Made by a program: the position numbers and the translations under genes. A stretch of DNA of 64,000 nt from Bin5 sp009843665 (lineage in GTDB: Bacteria; Chloroflexota; Anaerolineae; Caldilineales; Caldilineaceae), in assembly GCA_965220285.1 (NCBI GenBank), contig OZ244818.1:2108001-2172000 (forward strand), in the 5' to 3' direction. Below, in pieces: positions 59,128 to 64,000 of the stretch. Positions within the stretch are counted from its first letter, which is position 1, and each line of letters opens with the position of its first letter. A model generated the notes under the pieces. The model was not told the origin of the DNA, made no database searches, and saw nothing but the letters and a program-made list of their open reading frames with translations.

Positions 59128-60528
59128 TTAAGAAAGAGCCTCCTCCTCTGTCACAATCCGTTGCCTGCTGGGTCGCGGCGCGGCCGGTTCGATCGCGGCC
59201 GGCGCCTCTCCGGCTTCGCTCATGAGGCGGAGCAGCCGCTCCTGCAGCACGTCGGCGGCGCGGCGATGGGACTCCAGGCCGGCGAGATTGGTCAGCTCGT
59301 AGGGGTCCGCCTGCAGATCGTACAGATACTGCTCCTCATAGCGGTCAGAGCCGGCATGCTGCCTGCCATCCTTGTCCGGCGCGGTGACGCAGTATTTCCA
59401 GCGCTGCGTGCGCACCGCCCGCCCCACCTGGGACTCGCTGATCTGAATCAAGGCATCCTGCGGCCAGTCCGAGGACTGGCGGCTGACAAGGGGAACCACT
59501 GAACGGCCCTGCATCTGTTGCGGCACTTCGAGGCTGGCGGCGTCCAGGAGCGTCGGCGGCAGGTCGACCAGGCTGACGATCTCGCGCACTTCGCCGCCGC
59601 CGAAGAAGCCGGGGCCGGTTATTGCGGTGGGCAGGCGCACCGACGCTTCATGGCAGGAGCGTTTGTATTCGTCGTTGCGCGTCTTGAAATGGCAGCCGTG
59701 GTCGGTGGTGTAGAGGACGATTGTGTTCTCGTCCAGGCCGAGACTCTTGAGGGCGTCGAAAAGGCGGCCCAAGGCCTCGTCCAGCCGTTTGATCATGCCC
59801 CAATAGCCGCCCAGATGCTGCTGGGAGGAGCCGCCGAGGGCGAGCAGGTCGGGCGGCGTCCAGCGGCCGGCGTAGCGTTCGCGGTAGCCGTCGGGCGGGG
59901 GATAGTCGTCAAGGTGGTTCTGATGATGCGGCTCAATATAGGACAGGAAGAGAAAGAACGGGTCCTGCTGGTGATCGTCGATGTAGCGGATGGCTGCGTC
60001 CGTGAGAGCGTCGACGCGATAGCCGGGCAGCTTGACGGCTTCGCCATCGTTGTCGTACATGACGGTATCGTAGGCGTCCGAGGTAAACTCCAGCACATTG
60101 GATGCTAGCCAGCTGCGGTAGCCGCCCCGATTTTCTTCGGGCACGGGTCCGGTGATCCCTCTGTCGGCCAGATGCCATTTGCCGATATAGCCGGTGTCGT
60201 AGCCGGCCTCGCCGAAGAAATGGGCGAGCGTGCGCGCATCCTGCGGCAGAGGGATGGCGTTGCGAAAGCAGCCGGTGGTGGTGGCGTACATGCCGGTCTG
60301 CAAGCAGGCGCGGGCCGGTCCGCAGACGGGCTGGCAGGTGACGGTGGTGTGCAGGTGTGTGCCCTGCCGGGCCATGCGGTCGAAATTGGGTGTCAGATCG
60401 AGGGGGTTGCCATGGACGCCGGTCGAGTCCCAGCGCTGCTGGTCGGTGAAAAAGACGATGACATTGGGCCGTTTGGATGTTGCTTCCGCTGGCGCCTCTT
60501 CGTTGGCGCGCGATGATGGACGGGGCAT
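59128..60528 (-). CDS. Cys-type sulfatase (alkaline phosphatase superfamily)
   Basis: A 466-aa sulfatase. The metal-site start is NVIVFFTDQQRWDS. The formylglycine signature is VCGPARACLQTGMY (C-x-P-x-R, Cys near residue 69), which needs conversion by a formylglycine-generating enzyme. Further landmarks: DTGYIGKWHLADRG, FLSYIEPHHQNHLDDYPPPD, VLYTTDHGCHFKTRNDEYKR. It has no signal peptide, so it is probably cytoplasmic. It would remove sulfate esters from sugars or aromatic compounds. ATG 60528 is preceded by AGGAAGC. A C-terminal 40-residue Ala/Pro tail is extra. Confidence 0.9.
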   Translation of the reverse strand: MPRPSSRANEEAPAEATSKRPNVIVFFTDQQRWDSTGVHGNPLDLTPNFDRMARQGTHLHTTVTCQPVCGPARACLQTGMYATTTGCFRNAIPLPQDARTLAHFFGEAGYDTGYIGKWHLADRGITGPVPEENRGGYRSWLASNVLEFTSDAYDTVMYDNDGEAVKLPGYRVDALTDAAIRYIDDHQQDPFFLFLSYIEPHHQNHLDDYPPPDGYRERYAGRWTPPDLLALGGSSQQHLGGYWGMIKRLDEALGRLFDALKSLGLDENTIVLYTTDHGCHFKTRNDEYKRSCHEASVRLPTAITGPGFFGGGEVREIVSLVDLPPTLLDAASLEVPQQMQGRSVVPLVSRQSSDWPQDALIQISESQVGRAVRTQRWKYCVTAPDKDGRQHAGSDRYEEQYLYDLQADPYELTNLAGLESHRRAADVLQERLLRLMSEAGEAPAAIEPAAPRPSRQRIVTEEEALS

Positions 60529-61409
60529 AGTTTGCTTCCTCCGAAGTCTGATTCTGACGATGTTCGATACGCACCAGCAGGCGGGGGCGCGGAAAGCCGG
60601 TAGTTCTGCAGGTGGGTTGAACTGCCCGAAGTTACATAGTCAGGCATTCTATCCCATCAGTCCGGGGAACGCTATCGGCAACTGCGGTAACGGGTGCAGT
60701 TCAGTTTGGGGGCGAGCAAGGTCAGGTGAGGGCATCGTGCCAGTGGTGGCTGAAATTGCTGGCCGTCCATCGACCAGATGGCAGACGGGCAGGCACAGGG
60801 CCTGACCTACGGGAGCGGGACGGGGGACGGGGTGAAGCACGGCCGCCGCGGGCGGACACCGTCACATTGCCCTCAATCTCACTGCGGCGCGAGAAGGGCC
60901 GGGGGCGTTGCGGGGGCTCCGCCCCCGCACAAGGGAGGGCCGAATAGGCCCGACCGCCCAGAAATGCAGTAGTCAGTGATCAGTGGTCAGTTGTCAGTGA
61001 GGGAGCTTCCCCTGCTTTAGTGTTGATCGCGGACTAGCTATGGATAAGTGGTTACTTGGGGAATTCGGAAGGTCGTCCCTGGTATTGGACGGCATTTGCT
61101 GCAGTTGAAGCGACGGGCGGTTGTCAGTTGTACGGCTGGCTGCGGGAGGAAAGGAATAGAGCAGTTGGTGTGTGGAGTTTGGTAGTTTGGGAATGGACGT
61201 TTATACTTCTCTGTCAACTGACGAAAAGATGTCGTATACGATTACTCTGCACCGTAGCCCGTCTTTCGTTCTCGTCGCCGTCGAATCGCAATCTGTTGCG
61301 GGACGGGGCACAGATCCTTCGCCAGGCACGGGAGTCTCCCTATGCCTTGTGCATCCCCATCTCTGCGTTTGGAACCAATCCTGTGTATCAGAGAAGAAAA
61401 ATTGATCCA
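60529..61409. other. Intergenic region with dispersed repeats
   Basis: 881 bp between divergently placed genes. It has GTGCCAGTGGTGGCTGAAAT (60739), GGCAGGCACAGGGCCTGACC (60791), the GTGAAGCACGGCCGCCGCGG module also near 30.08 kb, the 59-bp element copy d (60902-60960), a CAGTAGTCAGTGATCAGTGG tract (60967-60986) and GTGTTGATCGCGGACT shared with 55.4 kb. The long plus-strand frame through it is not supported. Confidence 0.7.
60902..60960 (+). repeat. 59-bp double-hairpin dispersed element, copy d (inverted loop)
   Basis: Same as the other copies except that the 3-nt loop of the first hairpin is TCC instead of GGA, as if the 19-bp palindrome had been flipped. It lies 449 bp before the HlyD-like start. 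Confidence 0.95.
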
Positions 61410-62714
61410 ATGAACTGTCTGCCTTCCCTTCGAATGGAATCCCGGCCTGGGCGCGTGCGGGCAGTCAGATACGTTGCCTGTTTGCCTTTTGCCAGGCGTC
61501 TGACCCACAGGACAGGGGCCGCCCTGGCTCCTTGTGGGGGCATTTGGCGCGCAATCTTCCCCATAGCGCTCAGCCTGGTGCTGGCTGGCTGCGCCCTGTT
61601 GCCGGCGGGCCGCAGCGCAGAGATCGCGGCCAATGAGCCTACGCCGACCCCGATCCCGACCTCGGTGGTGCCGGTCAAGCCTACGTATTCGGTTAAAGTA
61701 GGCGAGATCATGCGCGAACGGACCTTCAGCGGACGTGTGGCGCCGGTGATAGAGGAGGCGCTGTTCTTCCGTACGGGCGGCCGCATCCGCAACGTCTACG
61801 CCAAGCGCAACGACCTCGTGACCGCCGGCCAGATCATCGCCGACCTGGAGATCGATGATCTGGAGCGGGAGTTGACCTCCACGCAGTTGAGCCTGGAGCG
61901 GGCGCAGTCGCGGCTGTACACAGCGGAGAGGAATCTCGAGTTTCAGATCCGCAGGGCGCAGATCAACCTTGACATCGCCTCGCTGCAGTTGATCAATCTG
62001 CGAACCGAGCGTCCGGATGACAATTTCGCGATATCGGTCCAGGGCAAGCAGGTCGAGCTGGCCGAACTCTCGCTGGAGCAGCTGACCGAAGGCGTAGATC
62101 CGCTCCTGATCAATGACGTCGCGAGAGCGCAACTTCAGGTCGAGAAGCTGCAGAGCGCAATCGCCGACGCCACGATTACGGCACCCTTCGACGGCAAGTT
62201 GCTCTCCGTTTCGCTGACTGGGGGCCGCCCGGTGAACGCCTTTGATTCGGTTGTCTCGATCGCGGACATTCATGACCTGGAGGTCAAAGCCGATCTGATC
62301 AGCGATCAGATGAACGAGCTGGCCGAAGAGATGGTGGTGGAGATTTCACTAGTCGGCCGGCCCGGGGAAATTCTGACCGGATTCGTGCGGCGGCTGCCCT
62401 ACCCGTTCGGAAGCGGCGGCAGCGGCGAAGTAATCGACCCGGACAAGTCCACCCGAATCACGATCGACCAGGAGGCGGAAGACGCGGGCTTTGAACTGGG
62501 CGACCTGGTGCAGGTGCGGGTCCAACTCGAACACAAGGATTCCGTCCTCTGGTTGCCGCCGCAGGCGATCCGCGTTTTTGACGGCAGGCGGTTTGTCGTG
62601 GTCCAGGACGGCGATATTCAGCGGCGGGTCGATGTGAAGGTGGGTATCCAGACCCCCGATCGGGTGGAGATCGAGGAAGGGCTGGAAGAGGGGCAGGTTG
62701 TAGTCGGACAATAA
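61410..62714 (+). CDS. HlyD/MacA-like efflux adaptor lipoprotein
   Basis: A 434-aa adaptor. A lipobox-like segment LSLVLAGC is at residues 54-61, then a Pro/Thr-rich linker, beta-barrel VKVGEIMRERTFSGRVAP, a lipoyl half-motif (FRTGGRIRNVYAKRNDLVTA), a coiled-coil hairpin of about 100 residues (LERELTSTQLSLERAQSRLY), and the second lipoyl half TITAPFDGKLLSVSLTGGRP. The C-terminus has the usual VDVKVGIQTPDRVEIEEGLE barrel. It would connect to the FtsX permease next door. The first 46 residues before the signal are atypical, so the true start may be further in. Confidence 0.8.
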   Translation: MNCLPSLRMESRPGRVRAVRYVACLPFARRLTHRTGAALAPCGGIWRAIFPIALSLVLAGCALLPAGRSAEIAANEPTPTPIPTSVVPVKPTYSVKVGEIMRERTFSGRVAPVIEEALFFRTGGRIRNVYAKRNDLVTAGQIIADLEIDDLERELTSTQLSLERAQSRLYTAERNLEFQIRRAQINLDIASLQLINLRTERPDDNFAISVQGKQVELAELSLEQLTEGVDPLLINDVARAQLQVEKLQSAIADATITAPFDGKLLSVSLTGGRPVNAFDSVVSIADIHDLEVKADLISDQMNELAEEMVVEISLVGRPGEILTGFVRRLPYPFGSGGSGEVIDPDKSTRITIDQEAEDAGFELGDLVQVRVQLEHKDSVLWLPPQAIRVFDGRRFVVVQDGDIQRRVDVKVGIQTPDRVEIEEGLEEGQVVVGQ

Positions 62715-62777
62715 AACCGGAGAGCAAAGCGTGGAGAGAGGACGGCAGGGCATTACAAACCTCTCTCCGCTGCGGTT

Positions 62778-64000
62778 ATGAAATTTCTTTTGCGCGTCGC
62801 GGCGATTATCGTTGTCGCCATAAAACGTATCTTCGCCCAGCAGTGGCTGGCACTTGCCCTGGTCCTGGGTCTGATCTCCTCGATCGTGCTCGTGATGAGC
62901 ATTCCTCTCTATGCCGATGCGGTCTACTACCGGCTGTTGCAGGAGGAGCTGACGGAAACGGGCATCAACGAGACCTACTCGCGCCCGCCGTTTGCGTATA
63001 TGTTCCGTTACCTGGGGTCCACGTACGGTCCGCAGGAGTGGGAAGATATCGCGCCGTTGGACATCTATCTCAGCCAGCAGGCAGCAGGCGAACTGGGCAT
63101 TCCGCATAAGAAGACGATCCGCTATTTCAAGACGGACAATTTCCGCCTTTTCCCCACGGAACAGATCGCGTATGCAGACACAACCGATCCGTTGGAATGG
63201 GTGAATCTGGGTTTCATTTCCGGCTTTGAAGAGGCGATCAATATCATCGAAGGCGCTTTCCCGGCGGTCTCACCTTCCGACTCGGAGGAGGCGATCGAGG
63301 TACTGGTCAACCGGGAGCTGGCGGACGAGATCGGGCTGCAGGTAGGCGAAGAGTATATGCTGTTCCGCCGCATCCGGTCCGAGAATGGCGACAGCCAGCG
63401 TTATCAGACACCGGTGAAGGTTGCGGGCGTGTGGGAGCCTGCCGACCTGAGCAGCGACGTCTGGTTCTACAACCCATCGACGCTGGAGACGCTGTTTGTC
63501 ATCCCAGAGCAGAGCTATCACAATCGGGTTGCGCCCGTCTATCCGCAGGACGTGAACCTGGGCCTGTGGTACCTGGTGATGGACGGATCGGATGTGACTT
63601 CGAGTGACGTTGGCCGCTTGCTGGTGCGCGGGCGCAGGGCGGAGCAGAAGGTGTCGGCACTGATGGCCAACAGCCAGTTGAGCATCTCGCCCCTGGACGC
63701 GTTGCGCCGCTATCAACGCGCCAGCGGTCTGCTGACAACGCTGCTTTACGCTTTCAGCGTGCCGATCATCGGTCTGTTGCTGGCATTTATCAGTCTGGTG
63801 GTCGGTCTGGCGGTGTCCCGGCAGCGCAATGAGGTGGCGATTCTGCGCAGCCGCGGGGCGACGGTGGGGCAGGTGGCGGGCATGTCGGGCCTGGAGGCGC
63901 TGTGTCTGGGCATTCTTGCGCTATTGGTGAGTATGCCGCTCAGTTTCTCGGTAGCGCGGCTGATCGGATCGACGCGCAGCTTCCTGGACTTCACGATCGA
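62778..64000 (+). CDS. FtsX-family ABC transporter permease, N-terminal part
   Basis: Open from ATG 62778 to the right edge (407 codons). N-terminal TM (FAQQWLALALVLGLISSIVL), then an extracellular periplasmic-core-like domain of about 290 residues with EVLVNRELADEIGLQVGEEY, and the first FtsX membrane segment VPIIGLLLAFISLVVGLAVS, followed by QRNEVAILRSRGATVGQVAG, the FtsX coupling signature. It works with the adaptor upstream and an ATPase presumably just beyond the window, in a MacB- or LolE-like system. The C-terminal part is missing. No strong ribosome site is visible. Confidence 0.85.
   Translation, partial: MKFLLRVAAIIVVAIKRIFAQQWLALALVLGLISSIVLVMSIPLYADAVYYRLLQEELTETGINETYSRPPFAYMFRYLGSTYGPQEWEDIAPLDIYLSQQAAGELGIPHKKTIRYFKTDNFRLFPTEQIAYADTTDPLEWVNLGFISGFEEAINIIEGAFPAVSPSDSEEAIEVLVNRELADEIGLQVGEEYMLFRRIRSENGDSQRYQTPVKVAGVWEPADLSSDVWFYNPSTLETLFVIPEQSYHNRVAPVYPQDVNLGLWYLVMDGSDVTSSDVGRLLVRGRRAEQKVSALMANSQLSISPLDALRRYQRASGLLTTLLYAFSVPIIGLLLAFISLVVGLAVSRQRNEVAILRSRGATVGQVAGMSGLEALCLGILALLVSMPLSFSVARLIGSTRSFLDFTI

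Noticed and set aside
23044..60960. 59-bp element as integron attC (59-be) sites
   Set aside because: No GTTRRRY/RYYYAAC core pair at the ends, no integrase and no cassette-like promoterless genes between copies. The length match is a coincidence.
61056..61409. 118-codon N-terminal extension of the HlyD-like adaptor
   Set aside because: No ribosome site, no adaptor-like sequence, and a lipoprotein signal must be near the N-terminus.

Overview
This 64-kb window is GC-rich, has a few genes starting with TTG or GTG, and is most likely from a Chloroflexota bacterium (Anaerolineae/Caldilineae type). The best taxonomic clue is the trio at 44.2-46.7 kb (SCO1664-like kinase-fold protein, DUF3090, MSMEG_4193-type phosphomutase), which to my knowledge is confined to Actinobacteria and Chloroflexi. 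Two Dpp/Opp-type ABC importers, an uptake-plus-oxidoreductase catabolic cluster, an aerobic molybdenum hydroxylase and a Cys-type sulfatase suit a heterotroph that lives on dissolved organic matter. This assignment is inference. I saw no rRNA, tRNA or CRISPR.

Layout. 0-2.5 kb, minus strand: phytanoyl-CoA-dioxygenase-like N-terminus (cut by the window edge), VOC protein, small hypothetical, MlrC-type metallopeptidase. 2.8-6.3 kb, plus: four tandem Cache-domain lipoproteins, a sugar isomerase-like TIM barrel, and the relic of a fifth Cache gene. 6.3-12.3 kb, minus: a complete Dpp-type importer. 12.6-22.7 kb, minus: a second complete importer whose operon also holds two Gfo/Idh/MocA oxidoreductases and an amidohydrolase, behind a near-consensus promoter. 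23.3-29.7 kb, plus: a xanthine-dehydrogenase-family enzyme (FAD subunit, then a fused FeS-Mo subunit), an AAA ATPase, and a YqeC-MocA fusion. 30.3-31.4 kb: an orphan E1-beta subunit. 31.9-32.5 kb: a BrnT/CopG-like toxin-antitoxin pair. 33-36.6 kb: a heterodimeric ABC exporter. 36.7-46.7 kb: CBS proteins, TsaE, a SpoIID-domain surface protein, a nucleotidyltransferase-phosphomutase fusion, and the Actinobacteria/Chloroflexi trio.

47-54.9 kb is the accessory, defence-like part. It holds an uncharacterised two-gene operon (170 aa and a 978-aa helical protein), an HsdM gene broken by a stop codon and a frameshift, an intact AbiE-type toxin-antitoxin pair with a clear promoter, terminator and operator, and the left end of an IS3-like element. 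55.5-64 kb: a carbohydrate-binding-like surface protein, a GNAT/CelD-type acyltransferase, a sulfatase, and an HlyD-like adaptor with an FtsX permease that runs off the window.

The intergenic spaces carry several dispersed repeat families. The clearest is a 59-bp double-hairpin element with four near-identical copies, all in the same orientation and all upstream of plus-strand genes. A purine-rich GAGGAGAGAG tract occurs between genes and also, in frame, inside two genes. The best candidates for something undescribed are the 978/170-aa operon, the 59-bp element family and the Cache-lipoprotein array.
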